A stretch of DNA of 64,000 nucleotides from UBA1876 sp003446665 (GTDB taxonomy: Bacteria > Synergistota > Synergistia > Synergistales > Thermovirgaceae). The DNA is taken from contig CP159918.1 of NCBI GenBank assembly GCA_040616305.1, forward strand, positions 1,612,001 to 1,676,000. The letters are read 5' to 3'. Position numbers and translations under genes: made by a program. The notes under the pieces are model-generated. The model did not search any database. It worked only from the letters and a program-made list of their open reading frames with translations, and was not told the DNA's origin. Positions 24,916 to 34,447 of the stretch are shown here, one piece after another (position 1 is the first letter of the stretch; every line of letters starts with the position of its first letter).

Positions 24916-25752
24916 ATGATAAAGGGAGTAGTAAAAATAGGCGGGGCCTTGGGAAACAATCCGCAACCACTCCTTAAAGACCTGGCCGGACGATTCAAAG
25001 AGGGAGAACGATGGATTCTCGTCCATGGTGCTAGCGCCACTATGGATCTCCTTTGCAGAAGCATAGGGATAGAGCCGCGATACGTAACAAGCCCATCAGG
25101 TTACAGGAGCCGTTTCGTAGGCGACGTCGAAATGTCTCTTTTCGAATCGGCTGCCCTGTCGGTTACGGCTCGAACCTGCTTCAGCCTTTGCCGATTGGGT
25201 GTTCCCGCAGCCGCCTGCGATCCGGTTTCTGAAAGGATAATCGAGGCGGTAACAAAAAAATACCTGCGTGAAAAGGTACAAAACAGGGTAAAGATCCTCC
25301 GCGGCAACAGAAGCGGAACGATAAGAAACGTTCGCACTGAATTAATACTTGATCTTGCCGAAAGGGGCTTTTTGCCGGTAATCCCTCCTCTCGCGGCCGA
25401 CCTGGAAACCTTCGAAGCTGTCAACGTTGACGGAGACAGGGCCGCCGCTTTCATAGCCTCGGCTGTTGGAGCGGAAGTACTGATTCTTCTTTCAAACGTC
25501 CCGGGGCTTATGCAGGATCCTTCAGATCCCGATTCGGTAATCAGGCAGGTAGAAGGAGATGAGTTCGAGACCGCTTCGGAAGTGGCACAAGGAAACATGA
25601 AAAGAAAGGTTCTCGCCTGCAGGGAGGCTCTCGATGGAGGCGTAGAACTTTCCATAATCTCCGACAGTCGTGTAGACAACCCACTTACCGCGGCACTAAC
25701 AGGAGGAGGGACCAGGCTGTGCAAAGCCAGATCTACGGGAATCGCGGTTTGA
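24916..25752 (+). CDS. lysZ: LysW-aminoadipate kinase LysZ
   Basis: LysZ is the ArgB-like amino-acid kinase that phosphorylates the side-chain carboxyl of LysW-bound aminoadipate. The 278-residue product has VVKIGGALGNNPQPL, WILVHGASATMD, GFLPVIPPLA, the nucleotide site EAVNVDGDRAAAFIASAVGAEVLILLSNVPGLM and GGGTRLCK near the end. The ATG at 24916 lies after AAGGAAGGACG. It overlaps lysJ by 34 bases, typical of a compact operon. Confidence 0.93.
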   Translation: MIKGVVKIGGALGNNPQPLLKDLAGRFKEGERWILVHGASATMDLLCRSIGIEPRYVTSPSGYRSRFVGDVEMSLFESAALSVTARTCFSLCRLGVPAAACDPVSERIIEAVTKKYLREKVQNRVKILRGNRSGTIRNVRTELILDLAERGFLPVIPPLAADLETFEAVNVDGDRAAAFIASAVGAEVLILLSNVPGLMQDPSDPDSVIRQVEGDEFETASEVAQGNMKRKVLACREALDGGVELSIISDSRVDNPLTAALTGGGTRLCKARSTGIAV

Positions 25753-26843
25753 ACGTCTCCGGAGGAAGGGGAGCGATTCTTTTCGACCAAACCGGGAGAG
25801 AATACATCGACTTTTTTGCCGGTCATGGCGCCTCCCTGTTCGGCCACTCCAACCCTGACCTCGTATCGGCACTCAAAGAGGCAGCCAGGAAGCCGTGGAA
25901 TACCGGTTCCGGACTTATCTGCGAGTTCAGGGAAGCAGCAACGGAGGCACTTGTATCTCACCTTCCAGGTTACAGGGCCTTCTGGACCAACAGCGGCACC
26001 GAGGCTATCGAAGGCGCCTTGAAAATTTGCGCACTGAACCGGCCGGAAAGATCGAGAATTCTGGCTTTGCGAAGAAGCTTTCACGGACGATCTACGGGAG
26101 CCTTGAGCCTGACTTTTAATCCCAAATACCGGAAACCTTTTGCACCTTTCCTTTTTGATGCGGAGTTTTTCGAACCGGAGGAGATCGCCGACGCTATTGA
26201 CGAAACCACACTTGCCGTATTCGTGGAACCCGTCCAGGGCGAAGGAGGCGTTAATGTAATAAGAAAAGAAATCGGCCGTCAGCTTACGGCACAATGCCGG
26301 CAAACGGGAGCTTTGCTTGTCGCCGATGAGATCCAGAGCGGGTTTGGTCGATGCGGAGCCTTTCTCGCAAGCGAAAAGACCGGCCTCGATCCCGATATAG
26401 TTTGCCTTTCAAAGGGTGTGGCAGGGGGACTTCCCGTCGGCGTCATCCTTTGGCGCGAGGACCTTGTAGATTTTCCCCCGATGAGCCACGGCTCCACCAC
26501 AGGAGGCAACCCGCTGGTATGTTCTGTGGCGCTCGCCGCCACCAGGCTGCTTGAGGAAAACAATTATCCTGCCCTGGCTGACTCACTGGGCTCAATCTTC
26601 AGGCAACTTATCAAAGACATCCAAAGCCCGGTGATCAACGAAGTCCGTGGTCTCGGGCTTTTGGTAGGGGTCGAATTGCGCGTGAAATCTTATCCGGTGA
26701 TCAAGTCTCTTCAGGAAAAGGGATTGCTGGCTCTTCCCGCGGGTCCCTTCGTTGTCCGTTTTCTACCTCCTTTTACAACGGAATTTAAGCACTTTGAAAA
26801 GGCCGTCGCCATATTCGAGGAGGTGTTGGTGACTCATGGGTGA
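25719..26843 (+). CDS. lysJ: LysW-lysine semialdehyde aminotransferase LysJ
   Basis: LysJ is the ArgD-like class III aminotransferase that converts LysW-aminoadipate semialdehyde to LysW-lysine with glutamate. The 374-residue product shows TNSGTEAIEGALKIC, the PLP segment VAFVEPVQGEGGVN-like FVEPVQGEGGVNV, LLVADEIQSGFGRCG, and the Schiff-base lysine in DIVCLSKGVAGGLPVG. It begins with GTG at 25719 inside the end of lysZ and overlaps lysK by eight bases. Confidence 0.93.
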   Translation: MQSQIYGNRGLNVSGGRGAILFDQTGREYIDFFAGHGASLFGHSNPDLVSALKEAARKPWNTGSGLICEFREAATEALVSHLPGYRAFWTNSGTEAIEGALKICALNRPERSRILALRRSFHGRSTGALSLTFNPKYRKPFAPFLFDAEFFEPEEIADAIDETTLAVFVEPVQGEGGVNVIRKEIGRQLTAQCRQTGALLVADEIQSGFGRCGAFLASEKTGLDPDIVCLSKGVAGGLPVGVILWREDLVDFPPMSHGSTTGGNPLVCSVALAATRLLEENNYPALADSLGSIFRQLIKDIQSPVINEVRGLGLLVGVELRVKSYPVIKSLQEKGLLALPAGPFVVRFLPPFTTEFKHFEKAVAIFEEVLVTHG

Positions 26844-27894
26844 TACAACCTTTGAAATCCGTTTTTTAGCAGAAATAGTAAAAACACCGAGTCCGAGCGG
26901 TTCCGAGGACGCAGCTACCACGCTTCTGGCCACGAGGCTTAAGGATCTCGGTTGGGATACTGTCGAAAGGGACGAAGTGGGAAATGTCGTCGCTAGTCGC
27001 GGCAGAGGACAAAAAGAATTGATCCTTTTGGGACACATCGACACCGTGCAAGGTGGGCCCCAATTTCGTCTCGATAACGGGACCATGCACGGCAGGGGAA
27101 CAGTAGACGCCAAAGGGCCTCTTTGCGCACTGGCCGTAGCGGGAGCGCTGGTCGAGGTTTCACACGAATGGAAAGTAACGCTCATCGCCGCCGTAGGGGA
27201 AGAGAAAGATTCCCGGGGAGCCCGCCACAGGGTGGCTTTGCACTGCCCGTCGGCGTGCATCGTGGGAGAACCTACAGGTACCGACGGCATAGCCCTGGCG
27301 TACCGGGGCAGAGTTCTTGCGCGGCTTTTTTCCAAAGACGGAGGCGCACACCGCTCCTGGAGCCCGGGACCTCCGACAGCCGTAGTCCTGGCGGCGGCCG
27401 AAATCCTGAGAGAGGTAGGCATAAACAAAAGCGCTTGCGGGATATCTTCACGAAACTCCGGTGCTGTCCTCTCCATGCACGGCGAAGAAGCCATGGGCCG
27501 AAGTGCTGAACTGTTTCTGGATATCCGCGTTGCCGCTTCCCATACACAGGAATCTTTGGCGGACCTTGCCATGGGAATATGCAAACGACACGGCGTAAGT
27601 GCGGAAATTCTCGACTCGGTGCCTTACCATGGCGTAAATACCTCGGATCCCGTCGTGGGAGCGATAAGAAACGCACTGTGCCGTTCGGGGACCAGACCCA
27701 GGCTTCTCAGAAAAAGCGGTACCTCCGACTTCAACACCGTGGCCTCCTGGGGATGTCCCATGGCCGTGTATGGTCCCGGAAGGTCAGAACTAGAACACAC
27801 CAGCGAGGAGCAGATCGAAACGGCTGACTACATCAAATCCATCGCAATACTTGAAAGGGCCATCACGAATATTTTCCACATGAACCGTATATAG
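26836..27894 (+). CDS. lysK: LysW-lysine hydrolase LysK
   Basis: LysK is the ArgE/M20-type metallohydrolase that releases lysine from LysW, the last step of the pathway. The 352-residue product has the M20 metal ligands in LLGHIDTVQGG (His-x-Asp), GRGTVDAKGPLCA, the catalytic AVGEEKDSRGARH glutamates and VGEPTGTDGI, with a C-terminal HTSEEQIE segment. The ATG at 26836 overlaps the lysJ stop. It ends the lysWXYZJK set, three bases before the convergent polymerase gene. Confidence 0.92.
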   Translation: MGDTTFEIRFLAEIVKTPSPSGSEDAATTLLATRLKDLGWDTVERDEVGNVVASRGRGQKELILLGHIDTVQGGPQFRLDNGTMHGRGTVDAKGPLCALAVAGALVEVSHEWKVTLIAAVGEEKDSRGARHRVALHCPSACIVGEPTGTDGIALAYRGRVLARLFSKDGGAHRSWSPGPPTAVVLAAAEILREVGINKSACGISSRNSGAVLSMHGEEAMGRSAELFLDIRVAASHTQESLADLAMGICKRHGVSAEILDSVPYHGVNTSDPVVGAIRNALCRSGTRPRLLRKSGTSDFNTVASWGCPMAVYGPGRSELEHTSEEQIETADYIKSIAILERAITNIFHMNRI

Positions 27895-27897
27895 TGA

Positions 27898-29226
27898 TCA
27901 GAAAATATCTTCGGGCAGCCTCGACAACCTTTCTCTTCTCGGCCACCAGGACGCTCCTTCGGTTTTCCATAAAGAAGCCGGGGCAACCACTTCTTTTCCC
28001 ATTTCGGCGTTGAGGCTGTCCACCGTCTTCATAAGGACCGACTCCCTTAGTCCCAGGTCTTCTTCGAGGCTCCGGAAAAGACCTCGCTGAACCATCCCTT
28101 CCGGGACAAACCCGGCAAGTAATATACCCGCCCTGGCGTAAAGCGGGCCGGGCCTGAAGGCTTCTTTTAACGCATCGGAAGCCCTCTCTATAAGAAAAGG
28201 CGTATAGGAGGTAGGGAGAAAGCCCCTGGCGCCCTCGGCGACCAAAAAGCCCGGCCTGAAATGGCTAGTCGCTAGGCAAACCACGATCCTGGAGGCAAGA
28301 GAGCGCTGGGCCCTAAGCCTCCTCGCTCCGGTCGTCACGAAGCGGACAACGGCGCTTCGCAACTCCTCGAAAGTCGTTACTGCCTGGCCGAAGGATCTTG
28401 AAACCTGAATCGATTTCTGGGGAGCTTCGACCTCTCGAAGGTGGATGCAAGGCAGTCCTCGAAGTTCCCAGGCCGTGTGAAGCCCCCGGACCGTGAGGTT
28501 CTTACGTATCCAGTCATCAGGCAAGTCCCTGAACTGTCTTGCCGTTTTGATGCCCCGTTTTTCGAGTAAAGCCCCCATACGGTGCCCGATGCCCCAGATT
28601 TCCCCGACCGGAACGGTTTCCAGGAAAGCATCCGGCGAGACCGAGTCTTCCCAGGCAAAAACTCCTTCGGAAGATTTTTTGGCCCTGTTCAGCATGAGCT
28701 TGGCAAGGGTCTTTGTCGGACCCAAGCCTACTGAAACCGGAACACCAGTCCCTTTTTGCACACCATCACGAATTTGTCCGGCGTATTTCAGGGGGTCGCC
28801 AATGGAAGCGATGTCGAGGGAGAGGAAGGCTTCATCGATCGAATATACCTCGAGGCGATCGGTATACTTCCCAAGGGCTGCAGCCACCTTGCGTGAAACC
28901 TCTTCGTAAAGGCCAAAGTTGGATGAAAAGACCGTCACACCATGAGCCTTGCAGAACCCCTCTACCTTGAAAAAAGGCTCTCCCATGGCGATGCCCAGCG
29001 CTTTGGCTTCTGCACTACGGGAAATGACGACGCCGTCGTTGGACGAAAGGACCACTACCGGTTTCCCTTCGAGTTCGGGCCTTAACAGGCGTTCGCAGGA
29101 AACGAAGAAGTTATTGCAGTCCGCTACAGCTATTATTCTGGGATTGCGACCCGGAACGTTTCCCGGGGGAACGGTCCAGTCATGAAAAGCCGTCACTACG
29201 GCTCCGCGATTGAAGCAAACCGCCAT
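27898..29226 (-). CDS. Y-family DNA polymerase, UmuC/DinB type
   Basis: This is a translesion polymerase. The 442-residue product has the Y-family catalytic motifs AVADCNNFFVSCERLLRP (first Asp) and YSIDEAFLSLD (Asp-Glu), the YEEVSRKVAAAL segment and helix-hairpin-helix GEIWGIGHRMGALLEKRGI, and a UmuC-like C-terminus. The ATG at 29226 follows AGGAGGT. There is no umuD partner beside it. The upstream gap has an inverted pair ATGACTAC/GTAGTCAT about 35 bases apart that could bind a regulator, but I cannot name a LexA site for this phylum. It converges on lysK. Confidence 0.9.
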   Translation of the reverse strand: MAVCFNRGAVVTAFHDWTVPPGNVPGRNPRIIAVADCNNFFVSCERLLRPELEGKPVVVLSSNDGVVISRSAEAKALGIAMGEPFFKVEGFCKAHGVTVFSSNFGLYEEVSRKVAAALGKYTDRLEVYSIDEAFLSLDIASIGDPLKYAGQIRDGVQKGTGVPVSVGLGPTKTLAKLMLNRAKKSSEGVFAWEDSVSPDAFLETVPVGEIWGIGHRMGALLEKRGIKTARQFRDLPDDWIRKNLTVRGLHTAWELRGLPCIHLREVEAPQKSIQVSRSFGQAVTTFEELRSAVVRFVTTGARRLRAQRSLASRIVVCLATSHFRPGFLVAEGARGFLPTSYTPFLIERASDALKEAFRPGPLYARAGILLAGFVPEGMVQRGLFRSLEEDLGLRESVLMKTVDSLNAEMGKEVVAPASLWKTEGASWWPRRERLSRLPEDIF

Positions 29227-29325
29227 TGAAGACCTCCTGTATGACTACACCAAGTTGTCAGTAAAACTATATTACTACTATTTGTAGTCATTTACAAGAG
29301 GTCCGCTCTTCTTTTTTCCCTCTTG

Positions 29326-32300
29326 TTATGTCATCTCCGAATCCGACCTGTCCAGGAGGAATTTCCTCATCATTTCGAGATTCAGAGGCTTGCTGAGAAG
29401 GTAGCCCTGGTAGGCATCACACTCCCAACCTTTCACCAGATCCAGCTGTTCGAAAGTTTCTACACCTTCTGCCACAGTAGAAAGGCCCAGATTATGTGCA
29501 ATGGCCACTATGCTGACCGCGATCGCAGCGGCGCTGGGGTCTATCACCGCGTCGTGCACGAAGGATTTGTCGATTTTAATTATGCTTACGGGAAACCTTC
29601 TAAGATGGTTGAGGCTCGAATAGCCTGTGCCGAAATCGTCCAGGGCTATCCTGAACCCCAGTCGTGATAAGCGTTTCATTATCTCCGACGCACCTTCCGG
29701 GTCATGCATTATCTGGGTCTCCGTCAGTTCGAACATCACATGACCTGGGTTTATGGAATATTTTTCCAGGCAGTGTTCCAAGGTTCCCACCAGGTTTTTA
29801 GAGCGAAATTGAACCGCGGAAAGGTTAATTGAAAACTGGACCGGATTCACTCCCGATCGGAACATATCTTTCATCGAACGGCAGGTTTCTTCAATGACCC
29901 ATTCGCCTATGGGAAAGATCAATTCCGTTTCTTCCGCAAGGGGGATAAAGTCTGCTGGCGATATAATTCCGTAAGTCGGATGATTCCACCTGGTCAAAAC
30001 TTCGATGCTTTCAACACGTCCTTTGAGGGTATTTGCTACAGGCTGGAATTCCAGCATAAGTTTCCCAAGCTCTACTGCTTTCCTCAATTCCATCTCCATT
30101 TCGTGGACCACCATGACCTGTCTGTCCATTCCCTCGGCATATTGCTGAACTTTGTTCCTGCCTTTTCGCTTGGCTTCATACATAGCCACGTCCGCCAGCC
30201 GGACCAGCGTCTCGGCATCATATCCATCTTGCGGGAAAATACTGAATCCCAGACTGGCAGTTACCGTAACTTCTCTATTGGCTATCACGTAAGGCTTTGA
30301 TATTTCCTGCACCACTTTCAAAGCGACTGAGTGAATATCTTTTCCCCGTGCCACGTCGGAAAGAAGCAAAACAAATTCGTCACCCCCAAGCCTGGCCACG
30401 GTATCGCTTTCTCGGACTATCCCTTCAAGGCGTCTTGCCACCGCACACAACAATTCATCGCCAAAACTGTGCCCAAGACTATCGTTAAGCACCTTGAACC
30501 TGTCAAGGTCAAGCAACAGGACACCGACACTTCCACCATTCCTTTTCGCGTGGAGGATCGCCTGTTCGAGCCTGTCTTGAGAAAGAGAACGATTAGCAAG
30601 TCCCGTCAATCCATCATGGGTAGCAACGTGGCGCAGCCGGCTTTCATGATATTTTTGATCCGTGACGTCCCTGATTATGCCTCCCAGTCCTTTATTGCCT
30701 CTTTTCAGAGGGACCGGAAACTTTGTGGTTTCATATATCCTTTCACCTATTGTTTCTTCGGTCACGCAAGAATTTCCGGATTGAAGAGCACCAATATCCG
30801 ACCGATAGAACAATTCGGCCTTTTTTTCGCCCATAAGGTCAAAATCGGTTTTTCCCAGGATTTCCTCTTTGGGTCTTCCTAAAAATTCGCATGCCGAGTC
30901 GTTCACTACTACATAACGTAATTGTTCGTCTTTTATGAACATTATTTCCGAACTGGTGTTGATAAACGCCTTTTGTCGCTCTTCGCTATCTCTTAACGCT
31001 TCCTCGGCCTTCCGCCTTGATGTAACATCGTGGATTATCGAAAAAAGGTACGTGTCACCTTTTATCAAAAAAGGACCGCTAAATACTTCGACATCCGCAA
31101 TTGAACCATCGGCTCTGCGGTGACGGAAGGCAAAAACGGTTTGGAACGTCTTTTTCGCCTTGTCCATTTCTTCTCTAACATCTTCTGGCGACATGGTGTT
31201 GATATCCGTGATTTTCATCGCCTTCAGGGTCTGACGGTCCCAGCCATAAAATTTCTCCGCCGCAGGATTGGCGTCATATATGGTCCCATCTTGTGGGTCG
31301 ATAATGAGCATGGAAGCGTGGGAATTTTCGAAAACGCTTCTGTATCGCTCTTCGCTTTCCTGCAAGGCGGCGGTTTTTTCCGCAACCTGTTGTCTTAGAT
31401 AGCGGCGTTTCCACGTTTGTGTACCTGCAAAGGTGGCAAATGAGCCCGAGGCGAAGAAACCACCAAAGGCAATAACCAGCCACCACCTTGGTGAATAGTG
31501 GCTCAAATAAATCGGGTCCTCAGGCGTTTCAAATATATAGGACTTACCGTACGCGTGCAGGACCGATATAGCCGAAGACAGGCTAGATAACGAAACCTCT
31601 TCCTTTACTCCCTCCATTTCGCCATAAAGACCCAGACGCTTAATCTTGCCATCGGGCTCCATCTGAAAAACGTTGATCTCCGGGGTCGGGGTGTTGCTAC
31701 CACTCGAATACGCTTCAAAAAGCATTTTTTTATCCAAAAAGGCGACGGTAACTCCCCGGGGTTCGCCGTTTCCTTTGAATACGGGCCTGAACACAAGAAA
31801 ACCTGAAAAAAGTTCGCCACCCAGGGAAAAACTCATAGGAACCGATGCCGTGACAAGCGCCTTGTCAAAGGACTCTTTTAAGGCATTCCTTAGTTCCGGA
31901 ACCGAGCCAAGGTCAAGCCCCAGGACTGAAAGGCCTTTTGTTTCAGGTTCCATAAAAAGCAACGGGTATATCCAGCCATCGACATTGGAAATAACGGCGT
32001 CTCCGGAAGTTCCATAATTCCTGACAGAGAAGTTTGTTACCCTGTCCATCCTGGCTCTTGCTTCAAATGCGGATTCCCCGTCCGTCTCGATAGCTGGTGC
32101 CCAGCTCCATCCCCACACTGTCTTTTTTTTCTGAAGGAATCCTGCGAATCTATGAAATTCTTCGGCATCGACATAGTCGCTGCTTTCGAAAAAACGGGCC
32201 AAAGCCTCGAGCTGACTGTCTCCCACTTCGCGCATTATTTCGAGGATGTTGTCGGTCTCGGCCGCCGCCAGTCTTTGAAAGGCTCTTTCCCTTGAATGCA

Positions 32301-33045
32301 AGCCAAATTGATAGGCCTGAAATGAAACATAAAACGTAACGGAAAGGCCTACTGACAGAATAAAGAAAGCCTCGACGTGACGCGCGATCCAAACCTTGCA
32401 GATATTATCCGGATCGTTTTTACGACGCTCGATGAGCATGCTCGTAACGAACAAAATAGTAACGAGCGCAAGAAAGAACAGTCCGCTTGCCGTCAACTCG
32501 GCAAAAAGAAAAGATTCAGGAAGTTTCCTGCGTAAAATCACTTCGAGGACACCCGAGGCGCGGTCTTTCAATATACCGCGCAAGGGAACAAAAACCTGAA
32601 GGAACGAATCATCATTTCCATGGCCTGCAACATCCACTACCTTGTATTCCGCCGATTGCAATACCTCTTTTCTCAGACTTTTGTTTGTCTTTGACTCAGG
32701 CAGTTTTGCTCTTTCGACAGAAATCACAGGATCGTTGCGGTTGGAATTATCATAGATTCTTATTCCCGAAATATCGGGAAAGATTCTCATCGTGTTTTCC
32801 AGATAGGTCTTTTGACGGGCCTCCGAGGGACTGGAATGCTTCGAGAGCAACATCCCGCTATCGGGTGCGTAAAGGGTTTCCGCCACCCTCAGCGCTTTTC
32901 TGACCAATTCTTCTTTTTGCAATTCATTTTCGTGAACGATGAACCGCCAGCATAGAAACGAGACCACGACAAGGATGGACGACGCCACAATATACAGTTT
33001 TTTCCTTGTCATTAGCACTTTTATATTATTCCTGGCAGCAGTCAC
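29326..33045 (-). CDS. large membrane sensor with PAS, GGDEF and EAL domains
   Basis: The 1239-residue protein handles cyclic di-GMP. In order: membrane segment (LYIVASSILVVVSFLCW), an extracellular region, two further segments (~190-250), a CHASE-like sensor region, a membrane segment (WWLVIAFGGFFASG), two PAS domains (~560-800), a GGDEF domain with intact RLGGDEFVLLL and a C-terminal EAL domain whose signature reads EVL (VESIEVLTRW), with DDFGTGYSS, FELTET and TVAEGVE retained. Both synthesis and breakdown look possible. The GTG at 33045 lies eight bases from AGAGGAG and is preferred. No target gene is adjacent. Confidence 0.92.
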   Translation of the reverse strand: MTAARNNIKVLMTRKKLYIVASSILVVVSFLCWRFIVHENELQKEELVRKALRVAETLYAPDSGMLLSKHSSPSEARQKTYLENTMRIFPDISGIRIYDNSNRNDPVISVERAKLPESKTNKSLRKEVLQSAEYKVVDVAGHGNDDSFLQVFVPLRGILKDRASGVLEVILRRKLPESFLFAELTASGLFFLALVTILFVTSMLIERRKNDPDNICKVWIARHVEAFFILSVGLSVTFYVSFQAYQFGLHSRERAFQRLAAAETDNILEIMREVGDSQLEALARFFESSDYVDAEEFHRFAGFLQKKKTVWGWSWAPAIETDGESAFEARARMDRVTNFSVRNYGTSGDAVISNVDGWIYPLLFMEPETKGLSVLGLDLGSVPELRNALKESFDKALVTASVPMSFSLGGELFSGFLVFRPVFKGNGEPRGVTVAFLDKKMLFEAYSSGSNTPTPEINVFQMEPDGKIKRLGLYGEMEGVKEEVSLSSLSSAISVLHAYGKSYIFETPEDPIYLSHYSPRWWLVIAFGGFFASGSFATFAGTQTWKRRYLRQQVAEKTAALQESEERYRSVFENSHASMLIIDPQDGTIYDANPAAEKFYGWDRQTLKAMKITDINTMSPEDVREEMDKAKKTFQTVFAFRHRRADGSIADVEVFSGPFLIKGDTYLFSIIHDVTSRRKAEEALRDSEERQKAFINTSSEIMFIKDEQLRYVVVNDSACEFLGRPKEEILGKTDFDLMGEKKAELFYRSDIGALQSGNSCVTEETIGERIYETTKFPVPLKRGNKGLGGIIRDVTDQKYHESRLRHVATHDGLTGLANRSLSQDRLEQAILHAKRNGGSVGVLLLDLDRFKVLNDSLGHSFGDELLCAVARRLEGIVRESDTVARLGGDEFVLLLSDVARGKDIHSVALKVVQEISKPYVIANREVTVTASLGFSIFPQDGYDAETLVRLADVAMYEAKRKGRNKVQQYAEGMDRQVMVVHEMEMELRKAVELGKLMLEFQPVANTLKGRVESIEVLTRWNHPTYGIISPADFIPLAEETELIFPIGEWVIEETCRSMKDMFRSGVNPVQFSINLSAVQFRSKNLVGTLEHCLEKYSINPGHVMFELTETQIMHDPEGASEIMKRLSRLGFRIALDDFGTGYSSLNHLRRFPVSIIKIDKSFVHDAVIDPSAAAIAVSIVAIAHNLGLSTVAEGVETFEQLDLVKGWECDAYQGYLLSKPLNLEMMRKFLLDRSDSEMT

Positions 33046-33177
33046 ATGTCCAACTCCTCTCGACAAGAGTCTTTTGACTGCTTTCTGTTTGCATAGTTGT
33101 CGCGAATAAACACTAATATTTTATCTGTCTTCCCGGTAAAACAGCAAGAGGTTCATTTCATTAACATGCTTAATACA

Positions 33178-33211
33178 ACGGGGCTGTGCTAAGCCCAGCC
33201 CCGTTTTTGGA
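33178..33211. terminator. hairpin after the aminotransferase gene
   Basis: ACGGGGCTG and CAGCCCCGT pair around a short loop, with TTTTT on the plus side. It lies in the 33067-33241 gap and could act in both directions; as an end for the minus-strand aminotransferase the tail is weak. Confidence 0.55.
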
Positions 33212-33241
33212 ATCTGTAAATCGACAAAATCGTTATGTTGC

Positions 33242-34441
33242 CTATCCGTCAAGGAGATCTTTCATCCTGCTGAGTCCTTCCCGTATATCATCAACTCCGA
33301 TACCGGAGTACGCCAGCCTTATGTAAGATTGGGTCTCGCCTTCAAGGGGTGACCCAAAGTGGTTTCTGGTGGTAAATGAAACGCCGGTCTCTTCAAGGAC
33401 TTTTTCCCTGAATTCTTCCACCGTTTCCACCCCAAGTCGGCTCATCGCTTCCGTTACGTTCGGGTACAAGTAGAAGGTGCTTTCGGGTCTGCTCACATGG
33501 ACACCTTTCATCGAATTAAGAAGATCCACGGCGGCGTCACGACGCTCCTTGAGAATTTTCATCATTTTTCTGTATTCATCCAACGGACCTTCGAGAGCCG
33601 CGACTCCCGCCCACTGGACAAACTGGGTCGTACAAGATTCGTCATTGACATTGAATTGTGAGATTTTTTCCACCATGTTTTTCGGACCGATCGCAGCTCC
33701 GAGTCGCCAACCAGTCATGGCAAATTTCTTCGAGAATGTATACAAGATCAGCGTTCGTTCGAACATGCCCGGAAGAGAAGCGATGCTCTTGCCCTCTCCC
33801 TCGTAGAGTATGTCGAAATATGCTTCGTCGCTCAAAACGACCAGGTCGTGTTCTACGCAGAATTTCGCCAGGTTCTCCATCTCCGCCTCATCGGAGGCCG
33901 CGCTGGTGGGGTTATGGTAGTTGTTATAGATAAGTAGTTTGGTCGCCGGCGTTATCTGCCTTTCCATAGACTCGAAATCGAGGGCGAAGCCGCTTTCGGT
34001 TTCAAGGAATTCGTATGGTTTCGCGACTCCTCCGTGAAAGCAGATCATCGACTCGTAGATAGGATAACCGGGGTTCGGATATAGAACCTCGTCGCCCGGG
34101 TCCATAAACGCCATTACAAATTTGCCTATTACGGGTTTGCCTCCTGGCTGGACGCTGACATTTTCGAAATTCAGAGACAATCCTCTGGCGCATCCCACAT
34201 CCCTGGCAAGAGCTTCCCTCAAGGGGCTGATGCCTGCATTGGGACAATAGCCGGTCTTGCCTTCTTCCAGCGCCCTGAAAGCAGCTTTCCGGATGTGTTC
34301 AGGTGTCTGAAAGTCCAGGTCACCCAAATGAAAAGGATAGACCTTGACGCCCTTTGATGCCAACTCCGCTGCCTCCGCACCTACGGCAAAGGCCGTTTCC
34401 GTTCCCAGAAGACTCATCCGCTTCGCAAAAGCTGGTAACAC
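33242..34441 (-). CDS. class I/II PLP aminotransferase, aspartate aminotransferase-like
   Basis: The 399-residue enzyme is a fold-type I aminotransferase: YCPNAGISPLREALA, PGGKPVIGKFVMAFMDPGDEVLYPNPGYPIYESM, NNYHNPTSA, VVLSDEAYFDI and the PLP lysine in YTFSKKFAMTGWRLGAA. The C-terminal arginine segment is SYIRLAYSG. Substrate cannot be read from sequence; the AspC/AlaT branch fits. The GTG at 34441 follows GAGGTGACG. It lies six bases behind the split transketolase genes in the same operon. Confidence 0.88.
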   Translation of the reverse strand: MLPAFAKRMSLLGTETAFAVGAEAAELASKGVKVYPFHLGDLDFQTPEHIRKAAFRALEEGKTGYCPNAGISPLREALARDVGCARGLSLNFENVSVQPGGKPVIGKFVMAFMDPGDEVLYPNPGYPIYESMICFHGGVAKPYEFLETESGFALDFESMERQITPATKLLIYNNYHNPTSAASDEAEMENLAKFCVEHDLVVLSDEAYFDILYEGEGKSIASLPGMFERTLILYTFSKKFAMTGWRLGAAIGPKNMVEKISQFNVNDESCTTQFVQWAGVAALEGPLDEYRKMMKILKERRDAAVDLLNSMKGVHVSRPESTFYLYPNVTEAMSRLGVETVEEFREKVLEETGVSFTTRNHFGSPLEGETQSYIRLAYSGIGVDDIREGLSRMKDLLDG

Positions 34442-34447
34442 TTTACG

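Noticed and set aside
25101..26303. 400-codon minus-strand frame
   Set aside because: It lies antisense to lysZ and lysJ, has low-complexity serine/arginine content and no recognisable domain.
22808..27894. Arginine (argX-type) instead of lysine pathway
   Set aside because: The T-box specifier region offers AAA and no arginine codon; an arginine role cannot be wholly excluded from the enzymes alone.
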